A stretch of 8,959 nt of DNA, taken from Bacteroidales bacterium (GTDB taxonomy: Bacteria > Bacteroidota > Bacteroidia > Bacteroidales > UBA12077). The stretch is from positions 1 to 8,959 of the forward strand of contig DMBU01000135.1 of the NCBI GenBank assembly GCA_003446015.1, given 5' to 3'. Under the pieces are notes generated by a model. The model did no database searches. It was not told where the DNA came from and was given only the letters and a program-made list of their open reading frames with translations. The stretch's first letter is position 1; the number at the start of each line of letters is the position of its first letter. A program made the translations under genes and the position numbers. Below are positions 1 to 7,211 of the stretch, in pieces.

Positions 1-242
1 TTTCCTTGATTATCCATACTCACCGCGCCAGAAATAATGATGTTATTTCCAATTTTTACCGCATGGGAATATCCATACATTTTTTCCACTTCGGGACGAA
101 GCAGAAAATATTCAGGGGTTTCTTTTTGAACTATAGGCTCGATTGGCGTTGTTGTTTCTTTTACTTTTTGGTTACAGCCAATTGCCATAATAGTGAAGAA
201 TATTGCTGCTGCTCCAATTGATAAAAATTTTATGATTTTCAT
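1..242 (-). CDS. RidA (YjgF/YER057c/UK114)-family lipoprotein, 3'-truncated by window edge
   Basis: Only the first 80 codons are present; the C-terminus lies beyond the left edge. The ATG is at 242-240. Residues 1-23 form a lipoprotein signal: K-rich start, hydrophobic stretch, and lipobox A20-I21-G22-C23. A Thr/Pro/Lys-rich linker of about 20 residues follows. Then comes a stretch around residues 57-80 (YGYSHAVKIGNN, then IIISGAVSMD) that matches the N-terminal strand pattern of the RidA family (Y/F-S-x-A-V-x-x-G-N-x-I-x-x-S-G). Known RidA proteins are trimeric enamine/imine deaminases, usually cytoplasmic, of about 130 aa and without a signal. This copy should be anchored in the envelope. 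The active-site Arg and Glu of the family lie outside the window, so deaminase activity cannot be judged. It is the last visible gene of the five-gene minus-strand operon, 37 nt after the cupin gene. Family call fairly sure; substrate unknown. Confidence 0.82.
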   Translation of the reverse strand, partial: MKIIKFLSIGAAAIFFTIMAIGCNQKVKETTTPIEPIVQKETPEYFLLRPEVEKMYGYSHAVKIGNNIIISGAVSMDNQG

Positions 243-279
243 TCTTTTAATTTATTTGATGGTTAAAATATTTTCATCA

Positions 280-756
280 TTATTGTTTCATCTCTACCCT
301 AATCAGGCGAATAGTGATGGTTGTGCTTAAATTTTCTACGGAATGAGGTGCTTCCGGGCCTTTCCACATAGTCATTGGAAAAGTAAGAGGTGTTTTTAAT
401 TGCCTGGTATCCAATATGATTTTTCCTTTTTCATCATAATCTATAAAATCGCCAGCTTCTTGAATATATAGCACACTAGGCCAACGATGGTGGTGAATTT
501 CTTCTGTTTCACCGGGTGCAAGCGTAACTTCCAAAACCCTAACTTGATCGTTTTCCAATAAGATTTTATGGTTCTTTGGCGCTGCAAAAACAGCATCTAA
601 ACTTGCCGGCCAATAGTCTGGCTCGTCCCAATAATGCGGATCCACAGAATTATAGGCGAAAGACTTGTCTAAATTTTTTTCTTTTTCCTGGCTGAAGGTT
701 GCAGTGATTGCAATGGAAAAAATTAAGAGTGATACGTATGTTTTTAAATTTTTCAT
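280..756 (-). CDS. secreted single-domain cupin protein
   Basis: Protein of 158 aa. I chose the ATG at 756 because it begins a clear signal peptide (MKNLKTYVSL..., cleavage near residues 22-23, '...FSQ'). The open frame extends further upstream, but that would overlap the SnoaL-like gene and put non-signal sequence in front. The mature part has cupin features. Motif 1 is PGETEEIHHHRW, with G82, H88, H89 and H90. Motif 2 ends in H138-x3-N142. The usual motif-1 glutamate, 3-4 residues after the last His, is absent (S94/V95 instead), so any metal site would be three-His or use another ligand. Small cupins of this size include dioxygenases, isomerases and pure binding proteins, and the sequence does not decide between them. 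It lies 53 nt after the SnoaL-like gene, with a strong stem-loop in the gap, and 37 nt before the RidA-like gene. No substrate can be named. Confidence 0.85.
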   Translation of the reverse strand: MKNLKTYVSLLIFSIAITATFSQEKEKNLDKSFAYNSVDPHYWDEPDYWPASLDAVFAAPKNHKILLENDQVRVLEVTLAPGETEEIHHHRWPSVLYIQEAGDFIDYDEKGKIILDTRQLKTPLTFPMTMWKGPEAPHSVENLSTTITIRLIRVEMKQ

Positions 757-769
757 ATATATTTTTTTA

Positions 770-802
770 GCCTGTCCATTCCTAAAAGTAGTATGGACAG
801 GC
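770..802 (-). repeat. perfect inverted repeat / intercistronic stem-loop upstream of the cupin gene
   Basis: Arms of 10 bp (GCCTGTCCAT at 770-779 and ATGGACAGGC at 793-802) pair perfectly around a 13-nt loop. On the transcribed minus strand the stem is followed by TAAAAAAAT and then the cupin ATG, 13 nt beyond the foot. There is no U-run after it on that strand, so it does not look like an intrinsic terminator. It is more likely an mRNA-processing or stabilising hairpin, or a structure that leaves the A-rich translation start single-stranded. Confidence 0.75.
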
Positions 803-809
803 AGTTGTT

Positions 810-1334
810 TTAATTGTTCATTGGTTCGATTGAAGCTTCTGTTGAAGCAGATTCCTTCAGTTTCTGCAAATCCAGCGCTAAAGCTGAAATATCCCAATAG
901 CCTATTTCTTTTACAATTTTTCCGTCAATAAATCGGCACGTAATATGAACTGGAATTTCATACAATTGGTTATTTGCTGTAAGTCTTCCCTGCCACAATC
1001 CCCAAAAATTTACCCAGGTTTCTCCTTTATCCGTTACCACCATTTCATATTCAGATTCTTCAGGGACATATTTCCAAGACGAAAAAATAGTGGCGTCTTG
1101 TTTGTTTTGAGCTATCATCTGTGCTAAGGACTGGGCATTTTTCTCGGTTACATTATTTAAAATTTTAGCGGTATCGGAATAATGGGTTGCCAAAGATTCC
1201 CAATTGCCAATTTCATAATCCTTAATAACCTTTTTGTAAATATCAATCTCGGGTGAATTTTGAGTGTAGCGTACTTCGTTTTTACAGGAGGTTATAAATG
1301 CAATTAGCATTGCAATAAGCAATATTTTTTTCAT
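810..1334 (-). CDS. SnoaL/NTF2-like lipoprotein
   Basis: Protein of 174 aa. The start chosen is the ATG at 1334, which gives a proper lipoprotein signal: MKKILLIAML, hydrophobic core, lipobox I14-T15-S16-C17 followed by KNE. An upstream in-frame start would add 13 charged residues and run into a stem-loop. Residues about 31-155 have the alpha+beta cone layout of SnoaL/NTF2-like domains: an N-terminal helix with the 'DYEIGNWESL' pattern typical of the family, a 'HYSDTAKI' strand, a Trp-rich middle (about residues 97-115) and a C-terminal strand pair 'CRFIDGKIVKEIGYWD'. Family members include polyketide cyclases, dehydratases, isomerases and many binding proteins of unknown role. I cannot identify catalytic residues. 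It is predicted to be anchored to the membrane by a lipid, unlike typical SnoaL enzymes. It is the third gene of the operon, with gaps of 77 and 53 nt to its neighbours, both containing stem-loops. Confidence 0.82.
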   Translation of the reverse strand: MKKILLIAMLIAFITSCKNEVRYTQNSPEIDIYKKVIKDYEIGNWESLATHYSDTAKILNNVTEKNAQSLAQMIAQNKQDATIFSSWKYVPEESEYEMVVTDKGETWVNFWGLWQGRLTANNQLYEIPVHITCRFIDGKIVKEIGYWDISALALDLQKLKESASTEASIEPMNN

Positions 1335-1350
1335 TCGTTTTGATTTTTTT

Positions 1351-1388
1351 AAATCCGGGCGTGACCATATCAAATCACACCCGAATTT
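1351..1388 (-). repeat. long intercistronic stem-loop upstream of the SnoaL-like lipoprotein gene
   Basis: Bases 1351-1364 pair with 1375-1388 around a 10-nt loop, giving a 14-bp stem with a GC-rich core (CGGGCGTGA and TCACACCCG on the plus strand). Two positions (1355/1384 and 1360/1379) are C/A mismatches on the plus strand but become G-U wobbles in minus-strand RNA. The structure therefore fits an RNA transcribed with the operon rather than a symmetric DNA site. The foot is 16 nt before the start codon and is followed by TAAAAAAAT, not a U-run. A second, weaker hairpin (CTTAG at 1391-1395, CTAAG at 1403-1407) lies between it and the preceding stop codon. Confidence 0.75.
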
Positions 1389-1411
1389 GGCTTAGTTAGT
1401 AGCTAAGTTGA

Positions 1412-2176
1412 TTATTTTTTTGTTGCTGAATAAGATAAATCCGGACGCATTCCACCTGATTTGCTTTCATATTTATCAACATATTTAAACATATCTTCAA
1501 ATAGTTTCTTTCCTTCTTCACCTAACAAAGCTTCATTTTCATCACTTTGACGGGCATAGTCTTGGGCATCTTTGGCCGATACGACTGCTAAGAAATAATC
1601 GCCCATAGTACCAAACCCGGCACGATAAATTCTAAAATGTTCTTTAGCGCCTTTTTTCTCATAAAGTGCTTTAAGTTCTTTTATTTTTTCTCTTAAATTT
1701 TGAACATTTTCAGGTGTAACATATAAAAAATGCCATTTACGATAGTTTTTTCCCTCGGTATTAATGGTAAGCCCATTTGGCATATAGGAAAGTTCATTGC
1801 TTAACACCACAATATAATTACCGTGCTTGTCATAACATTTATTAAAGCGATCAAAAATGGCCCTAAAATTTTCATTTCCCATTTTTTCTGCCAATGGCGC
1901 TAAAGTGTTTTTATCCAAATCGGCCATATTTTTTATGGGCGTTATACTTAAATAAGTGCCATCATCTATTTGGGCAGTTGTCCAATCAGCATCTTTTAAA
2001 TCGTGTTTTTTGCAGGCAGCAATAAAATCTTTTGAAACTTTTTCATATTCACCTGTCATAGACGGTTTTACCTGATCGGCGTGAATCCAAAAAGCTTGAT
2101 TGGCCTGAGCGTTTGAAATTATTGGCAACAGCAATAGTGTTATTGCCAGTATCATTGTAGTTTTTAGTGTTTTCAT
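1412..2176 (-). CDS. secreted tandem dimeric alpha/beta-barrel (ABM/Dabb-like) protein
   Basis: Protein of 254 aa. A signal peptide covers residues 1 to about 24 (LLLLPIISNAQA), so the product is probably periplasmic. The mature part reads as two ferredoxin-like halves, about residues 28-133 and 146-251. Each starts with a beta strand (AFWIHADQVKPS; KWHFLYVTPENV) followed by a long amphipathic helix. Each contains a second strand pair (GTYLSITPI; DYFLAVVSA) with a helix and closes with a similar tail (ELSYMP at 128-133; DLSYSA at 246-251). This matches the dimeric alpha/beta-barrel superfamily that includes antibiotic-biosynthesis monooxygenases, Dabb proteins and chlorite-dismutase-like folds. 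One polypeptide with two halves could form a barrel alone. No haem or catalytic residue is recognisable. It lies only 18 nt behind the upstream gene, which has the same architecture. The signal peptide is certain; the fold call is from pattern and strand-helix order. Confidence 0.72.
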   Translation of the reverse strand: MKTLKTTMILAITLLLLPIISNAQANQAFWIHADQVKPSMTGEYEKVSKDFIAACKKHDLKDADWTTAQIDDGTYLSITPIKNMADLDKNTLAPLAEKMGNENFRAIFDRFNKCYDKHGNYIVVLSNELSYMPNGLTINTEGKNYRKWHFLYVTPENVQNLREKIKELKALYEKKGAKEHFRIYRAGFGTMGDYFLAVVSAKDAQDYARQSDENEALLGEEGKKLFEDMFKYVDKYESKSGGMRPDLSYSATKK

Positions 2177-2194
2177 TGGTGAAATTATTTTAAG

Positions 2195-2917
2195 TTAATT
2201 ACTTAATTCTTCATTCAACGAGTATAAATAGCTCCAGGAATTTTCGAGAGAAGCCCTAATTTTGGCTCTTATTTCATCTGTTTTTTTCTTTCCGTGTTTG
2301 TTTTCATATACTTTCCAAATACCATCTCTGGTTATATCCAAATCTGCATAGCCTTTATAAGGAGTTGAAATCATATAATCTGGGGAATCTGGACCGCCGC
2401 CCATAAAACTGTACCAAGATCCTCTTGGTGTTCCTTCTAAAGATCTCAATAATGCAGCAGTTTCCTTAATAACCTCATTAAAAGCAACGCCATTTTCCAC
2501 TCTGAAGAAACTTACCCACACCAATTTTGTGCCTTCTAAAGGAGAAGTTCTGCTCACTTCAGGCATCGTACGTGCAATATTGTAATTTACTTTTTCCACG
2601 TGGGGCATAATAAGTTCAAGCACTTTCATACGGCATTCTTTTCCAGCCGAATCTTCTTTGTCCATTTCAGCCCAATTGTCCATCATCCCTGTCATTACAT
2701 ACATAATTCCTTCTCCTTGAACACGTTTCCAAATATTCCATTTGTCTGTTCCTTTGTTTTCCAAATAACATTCTTTCCACATTTTTACACCTGCAATAAA
2801 TTGGGAATTGTGACCTGGTTTTACGGTAATTTCGCTCATACTTAATAGTTTACTTCCATCATTTTGGGAAAATGCAAACATTGGAATAAGAAGAGCTAGC
2901 AATAATAATTTTTTCAT
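2195..2917 (-). CDS. secreted two-half dimeric alpha/beta-barrel-like protein, first gene of operon
   Basis: Protein of 240 aa. A signal peptide covers residues 1-18 (MKKLLLLALLIPMFAFSQ). The mature sequence again splits into two similar halves. Half one, about residues 24-120, opens with the strand LLSMSEITVKPGHNSQF, a helix with KMWKEC, and the strand IMYVMTGM. Half two, about 131-238, opens with KLVWVSFFRVENG, a helix, and the strand DYMISTPYKGYADLD. The opening 'strand, V-K-P-G-x, helix' is the usual start of ABM/Dabb-type domains. The halves are only weakly similar, as are this protein and the next gene's product, so the duplication would be old. No catalytic motif is evident. It begins the five-gene operon: the 158 bp upstream separate it from the sensor-regulator gene and hold a palindrome and a promoter-like element. 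Secretion is sure, fold likely, function unknown. Confidence 0.72.
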   Translation of the reverse strand: MKKLLLLALLIPMFAFSQNDGSKLLSMSEITVKPGHNSQFIAGVKMWKECYLENKGTDKWNIWKRVQGEGIMYVMTGMMDNWAEMDKEDSAGKECRMKVLELIMPHVEKVNYNIARTMPEVSRTSPLEGTKLVWVSFFRVENGVAFNEVIKETAALLRSLEGTPRGSWYSFMGGGPDSPDYMISTPYKGYADLDITRDGIWKVYENKHGKKKTDEIRAKIRASLENSWSYLYSLNEELSN

Positions 2918-2947
2918 GATTTTAATTATTTAATTGGTTAGATGCTC

Positions 2948-2955
2948 CAAAACTA
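2948..2955 (-). promoter_or_regulatory. candidate -7 promoter element for the exported-protein operon
   Basis: On the minus strand this reads TAGTTTTG, matching the Bacteroidota -7 consensus TAnnTTTG. It would start transcription about 25 nt before the ATG at 2917. No good TTTG -33 element lies at 19-21 nt; that region is a T-run next to a palindrome, which would suit an activator-dependent promoter. The short consensus also turns up by chance in AT-rich DNA. Confidence 0.35.
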
Positions 2956-2974
2956 CGCAGTGAACTTCAGAAAA

Positions 2975-2986
2975 AATTGTACAATT
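2975..2986. repeat. 12-bp perfect palindrome AATTGTACAATT, possible operator
   Basis: The 12 bases are exactly self-complementary. They lie 19 bp upstream of the candidate -7 element of the operon, overlapping and just upstream of where the -33 element should be. That position fits an operator or activator site. A related near-palindrome (AATTT-AC-AAATT) lies about 60 bp further upstream at 3036-3047. No protein can be assigned to it from the sequence. Confidence 0.4.
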
Positions 2987-3075
2987 ATTGCAAAAACTTG
3001 GACTTTTATGGCAAATAGGATGGTTTAAACACTTGAATTTACAAATTGAAAATTATCGCTAGATTTTTGTTATGA

Positions 3076-6000
3076 TTAATTGGATTTATGGCTCTTTTTA
3101 TAAGCGGAAGGACTGCAGCCAAATTGATTTTTAAAAGCTCTTGAAAAATAAGCTTGGTCATTAAAACCAGTCTGAAAACAAATATCAGTTAAGGTTCCTG
3201 CATTTTTTTTGATTAAATCTGCTGCGCGTTGCAATCGAATGTTGCGGATTAATTGGCCAGGAGCCTGATCAATGAGTGCTTGAAGTTTTCTGTGTAATTG
3301 TGACGAACTTAAACACATTTTATCTGCGAGTTGCTCCACACCAAAACTGATGTTTTCTATATGGTCTTTTATATGTTGAATGGCTTTTTCCAAAAACTGT
3401 TGGTCAACAGATGCCAACGGAATTTCATCAGAAGAAACCACGAATTTATTCTGATATTTTTTAAGAAGCTGCTCTCTTTGCTGAATGAGATTATTGATAA
3501 TTATTTGAAGTTCTTTTACGCTAAATGGCTTTGTTAAATACGCTTCAATACCGGTTTCCAGTCCAGCAAGCCTATCTTCTTGAGTGGCTTTTCCCGTTAA
3601 AATCACAATAGGAATGTGACTGGTTTTTTCCTCATTTCTTAATAGGTGCACCATAGAAATTCCATCTATTTCTGGCATCATTACATCGGTGATAATGACA
3701 TCAGGAATGGCTTTTTTTGCCTGCTCAAAGCCTTCTTCACCGTTAGAAGCTTCAATCACTTTGTAGGTTGGTTGCAATATATTTTTGATAAAAGTTCGAA
3801 TAGCCAGATTATCTTCCACCAACACAATAATTTTTTTATCGAAGTTTATTTCAGGTATTTGAAGCTTTTTATTTTGATGGGATTTTAAACCAGAAGGTGC
3901 TTGGGTTTTTATTTCAATCTCCGATGCATTCATTATTTCAGAAACTGCGCCAATTGGAATTTCTATGGAAAAAGTTGTTCCTTTTTGACCGGTTAATTCT
4001 TCATTTCTGAAAACGTTGACGGTTCCATCGTGCAATTCAACCAATTCCTTTACCAAAGCCAATCCAATGCCGGTTCCTTCATACAATCTGGTGTCTGAAT
4101 TGTCGGCCTGATAAAATCGGTCAAAAATGTTAGAAATGGCATCTTTTTCAATCCCAATACCGTTATCACTAATACAAATGGAAAGAAATTCTTTATTTTT
4201 TCTTTGGACTGTTAAGGTGATTTCGCCGTTTTCGGGGGTGAATTTTAAGGCATTTGACACAATATTCATAATGATTTTTTCCATCTTCTCTTCATCAAAA
4301 ACCACTTGAATATCAGCTTCATCTGAAACAAAATTTAAAGAAATATGTCTTTTTTCTGAAAAAGACTCTACGGAAAAAAATAAATTTTTGAGAAATAACA
4401 CCATATTTTGCTGAGAAAATTTTAGCGTCATCTTTCCTGCTTCCAATTTGGAAATATCCAACAATTCATTGATCAGTTTTAAAAGTGTTTTTGCATTTTG
4501 ATCAATGCCCTCTGCCTGCTTTTTTATATAATTTGTTGGCAACGTTTCCATTAAATTTTCGGCATAACCGCTAATTAATGTTAATGGTGTTCTGAATTCG
4601 TGGGAAATATTGGCGAAAAAGCGTGATTTTAATTGGTCTAAAACCTTCAAAGTATGATACTCTTTTTGTTCAAGCTCCAAATCATTTTTCATTTTAATTC
4701 GTTTCATCTCATACCTTCTAATAAAATAGAGCAGCAATATAAAAAGCAATAAATAAAGGGTGATTGCCATCCAAGTTCCCGACCAATGGGGCAAAACCCT
4801 GAACGGAATTGAAATTCCCTCTTCATTCCATACCCCGTCATTGTTGCTGCCTTTTACTTTTAAGATATAATTTCCGTCAGGCAAATGGGTAAATGTCGCA
4901 GTTCTTGTGTGTTCTAGATATATCCAATTTTCATTAAAATTTTCAAGCTTGTACGCATATTTATTCTTACCGGGAGATGAAAAATCAAGCGCCGCAAATT
5001 CAAAAATAATGATTTCATCTTTTTTGGTCAATGTGATATTTTCATTGGGATTTATCTGCAAATCTTTAATTTCCAAACCTTCCTTCTTTTTTTTATTTTG
5101 TCTGTAAACTTTTATGCCTGTAATACTCAATGGTGGCAGAAATGGATTGTCATTAATTTGGTCGGGAAAAAAGTAATTCAGCCCGTTAATGCCGCCAAAA
5201 AACAATTCCCCTTTTGAACTTTTAAAACTGGCACCCGTATTAAACTCATTGCTTTGCAAGCCGTCTTCCACGTCAAAATTTCTGAATTTTTTTGTTTTCA
5301 TATTGTATTTTGAAATTCCATTATTGGTGCTTAACCAAAGATTATCCTGAGAATCTGAAGAAATTCCATAAATCACATTGTTGGGAAGTCCATCTTTTTG
5401 AGTGTAGTGCGTAAATGATTGTTTACTGATATCAAATAAATTTAACCCGCCAGAAGTGCCAATCCACAAAAAAACATCAGGTTTAAGAGGATCTGGAAAT
5501 ATGGCATTTACCTGATTGTTGCTTAGGCTGTTTGGTATTTCAGGATTGTTTTGGTATCCGTAAAAAAGTTCCTTGTTTTTGTCAAAAACCAACAAACCGT
5601 CTTTGGTTCCCAACCACAGTTGGTTTTTGTTGTCTTCATAAATAACACAGCGATTTGTAAAATTATTCCTCGGATTATCAGCCAACCTATAATGTTTAAA
5701 TATGCCTTTTTCCCTATCTGTCATTTTACTCAGATAGTTTTCAGCGACGATCCATATCATTTCGTTTTTATCCTCAAAAACTGCTGAAACTCCTTTACGC
5801 TGAATTTCATCTGGTTTTTTTTGATCATTTTTAAATTGTTTTGCTGTTTCTGTTTTCGGATTGTAAACAAACAATCCTTCTGTTGAGGCAAACCATAATT
5901 TACCATCTTTCGATTTAATCATTGACCAAACACTCGTATTGCCAAAGGCGTTTAAATTTTTTGAGCTTGTTTCAAAACTTTTAAGTTCATCTGTTTTTCG

Positions 6001-7206
6001 GTTCCAACGATAAAGTACTTCAGCACTAATCCAAACAAATTGTTCATTTTCTTCTAACACAGATCGAATACTGAATCCGGTTACTCTTGAATTTTGAATT
6101 GTTTTCCGTTTCAATAAACCAAATCTATTGGATTTTGGATCGTAAAAATCGATTCCCATACCGCTTGTGCCAATCCATAAAATATTTGTCCGGTCTAAAA
6201 ACAAGCTTGAAATGCTGTTATAACTAATTGATTCCGGATTTACAGGGTCGTTTTTAACCGAGTCATATTTCAACGTTTTTGTGTTAAATCTCATCAACTC
6301 TCCAGGTGTCGCCAACCATAAAACACCTTGCTTGTCCTGCATAATTTCATTAATTTCTCCCCATCCATATCTAAAAATACTCAAGTGATGCGGAAATACT
6401 TTGAAAGAATTGTCAATGACATTAAATTTAACCAAACCAGTTCGCGTGCCAAGCCACAAATTATTATTATCGGCAATTCTGATGGCAGAAACAGAAAAAT
6501 CAGTGTTACCTCCCAAAGCATTTGGGTGTTTTATGTCGAAATAGAAAGATGAAATTAATTCTGTCTTGGGATCCATTCGGTTTAAACCTTTCTCGGTTCC
6601 AATCCAAATAATTCCTTCATCATCTACCAATATTTTTTTTATAATATTGCTGCAGAGCGGAAATTTTCTTGAATTATCAATATGGTATTGTTTTATTTTA
6701 GTCAAATCATACTTCTGATTTAAAAAAGGAATCCTAAAAATACCGCTACCAATTGTTCCTATCCAAATATTGCCGGTTTTATCTTGGGCAATCGTTTTAA
6801 TTTCTGCAGCATTTTTATTTTTTGATTGGGTTACAGGAAGCGAAATTCTTTGAAATGATTTGTTGGCTGCATTGTAAACATTGACAATTCCGTCTTCGGT
6901 GCCAATCCACAATTTTCCGTTCAGGTCAGTAAATAGCGTATTTATACTGTTGGATGAAATTGAATTTGGGTTATTGGGATCATTTTGAAAAACGGTAAAT
7001 TTGTATCCGTCAAATTTATTTAAACCGTCTTTGGTGCCAAACCACATAAAGCCTTCCTTATCCTGAGAAATTGATAATACTAGATTTTGAGACAATCCGT
7101 CGTTTATGGTCAAGTGTTTAAAACGGACATCTTGTGCAAGGCTTTCTATTGGAAAAAAATTCCAAATTATATAAAGCACAGCTATTTTTTTAATATATTG
7201 ATTCAT
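3076..7206 (-). CDS. hybrid two-component system sensor-regulator (HTCS, SusR/BT-type)
   Basis: One-piece sensor and transcription factor of 1376 aa from the ATG at 7206; a GTG two codons upstream is possible and is residue 1 in this numbering. Order: signal peptide 1-27. Then 14 Reg_prop-type blade repeats, about 48-685 ('D..G.(L/I)W.GT..GL..(F/Y)'), enough for two seven-bladed propellers. Then Y_Y_Y domain about 733-808, one membrane segment about 813-831, and HisKA with H871 in SHEFRTPL. HATPase follows, with N-box N983/N987, D1016-N-G-x-G and G1046-T-G-x-G. The receiver has acidic pocket E1133/D1134, phosphoacceptor D1176, T1206 and K1228. The AraC-type helix-turn-helix is about 1272-1376. 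All phosphorelay residues are present. The propellers face the periplasm, and in characterised relatives bind oligosaccharides. Such genes usually sit beside susC/susD and glycoside hydrolases; none is visible here. The five exported-protein genes downstream, 158 bp away in the same direction, are the obvious candidate targets. Blades 8 and 10 (about 385-405, 478-500) have lost the G-T. Confidence 0.97.
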   Translation of the reverse strand: MNQYIKKIAVLYIIWNFFPIESLAQDVRFKHLTINDGLSQNLVLSISQDKEGFMWFGTKDGLNKFDGYKFTVFQNDPNNPNSISSNSINTLFTDLNGKLWIGTEDGIVNVYNAANKSFQRISLPVTQSKNKNAAEIKTIAQDKTGNIWIGTIGSGIFRIPFLNQKYDLTKIKQYHIDNSRKFPLCSNIIKKILVDDEGIIWIGTEKGLNRMDPKTELISSFYFDIKHPNALGGNTDFSVSAIRIADNNNLWLGTRTGLVKFNVIDNSFKVFPHHLSIFRYGWGEINEIMQDKQGVLWLATPGELMRFNTKTLKYDSVKNDPVNPESISYNSISSLFLDRTNILWIGTSGMGIDFYDPKSNRFGLLKRKTIQNSRVTGFSIRSVLEENEQFVWISAEVLYRWNRKTDELKSFETSSKNLNAFGNTSVWSMIKSKDGKLWFASTEGLFVYNPKTETAKQFKNDQKKPDEIQRKGVSAVFEDKNEMIWIVAENYLSKMTDREKGIFKHYRLADNPRNNFTNRCVIYEDNKNQLWLGTKDGLLVFDKNKELFYGYQNNPEIPNSLSNNQVNAIFPDPLKPDVFLWIGTSGGLNLFDISKQSFTHYTQKDGLPNNVIYGISSDSQDNLWLSTNNGISKYNMKTKKFRNFDVEDGLQSNEFNTGASFKSSKGELFFGGINGLNYFFPDQINDNPFLPPLSITGIKVYRQNKKKKEGLEIKDLQINPNENITLTKKDEIIIFEFAALDFSSPGKNKYAYKLENFNENWIYLEHTRTATFTHLPDGNYILKVKGSNNDGVWNEEGISIPFRVLPHWSGTWMAITLYLLLFILLLYFIRRYEMKRIKMKNDLELEQKEYHTLKVLDQLKSRFFANISHEFRTPLTLISGYAENLMETLPTNYIKKQAEGIDQNAKTLLKLINELLDISKLEAGKMTLKFSQQNMVLFLKNLFFSVESFSEKRHISLNFVSDEADIQVVFDEEKMEKIIMNIVSNALKFTPENGEITLTVQRKNKEFLSICISDNGIGIEKDAISNIFDRFYQADNSDTRLYEGTGIGLALVKELVELHDGTVNVFRNEELTGQKGTTFSIEIPIGAVSEIMNASEIEIKTQAPSGLKSHQNKKLQIPEINFDKKIIVLVEDNLAIRTFIKNILQPTYKVIEASNGEEGFEQAKKAIPDVIITDVMMPEIDGISMVHLLRNEEKTSHIPIVILTGKATQEDRLAGLETGIEAYLTKPFSVKELQIIINNLIQQREQLLKKYQNKFVVSSDEIPLASVDQQFLEKAIQHIKDHIENISFGVEQLADKMCLSSSQLHRKLQALIDQAPGQLIRNIRLQRAADLIKKNAGTLTDICFQTGFNDQAYFSRAFKNQFGCSPSAYKKSHKSN

Positions 7207-7211
7207 CTTCA

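Noticed and set aside
6..221. Open frame of 71 codons on the plus strand
   Set aside because: It lies antisense to the RidA-like lipoprotein, which has a clear signal and family match; no signal or family features.
757..897. Longer cupin start giving 47 extra N-terminal residues
   Set aside because: It would overlap the SnoaL-like gene and bury the signal peptide that begins at 756.
3033..3075. Possible terminator just after the HTCS gene
   Set aside because: The near-palindrome there (AATTT-AC-AAATT) is short, AT-only and has no U-run on the minus strand, so read-through into the operon cannot be excluded or claimed.
3331..6552. Several plus-strand open frames of 60-80 codons across the HTCS gene
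   Set aside because: They are antisense to a long, well-supported coding sequence and have no start context or recognisable domain.
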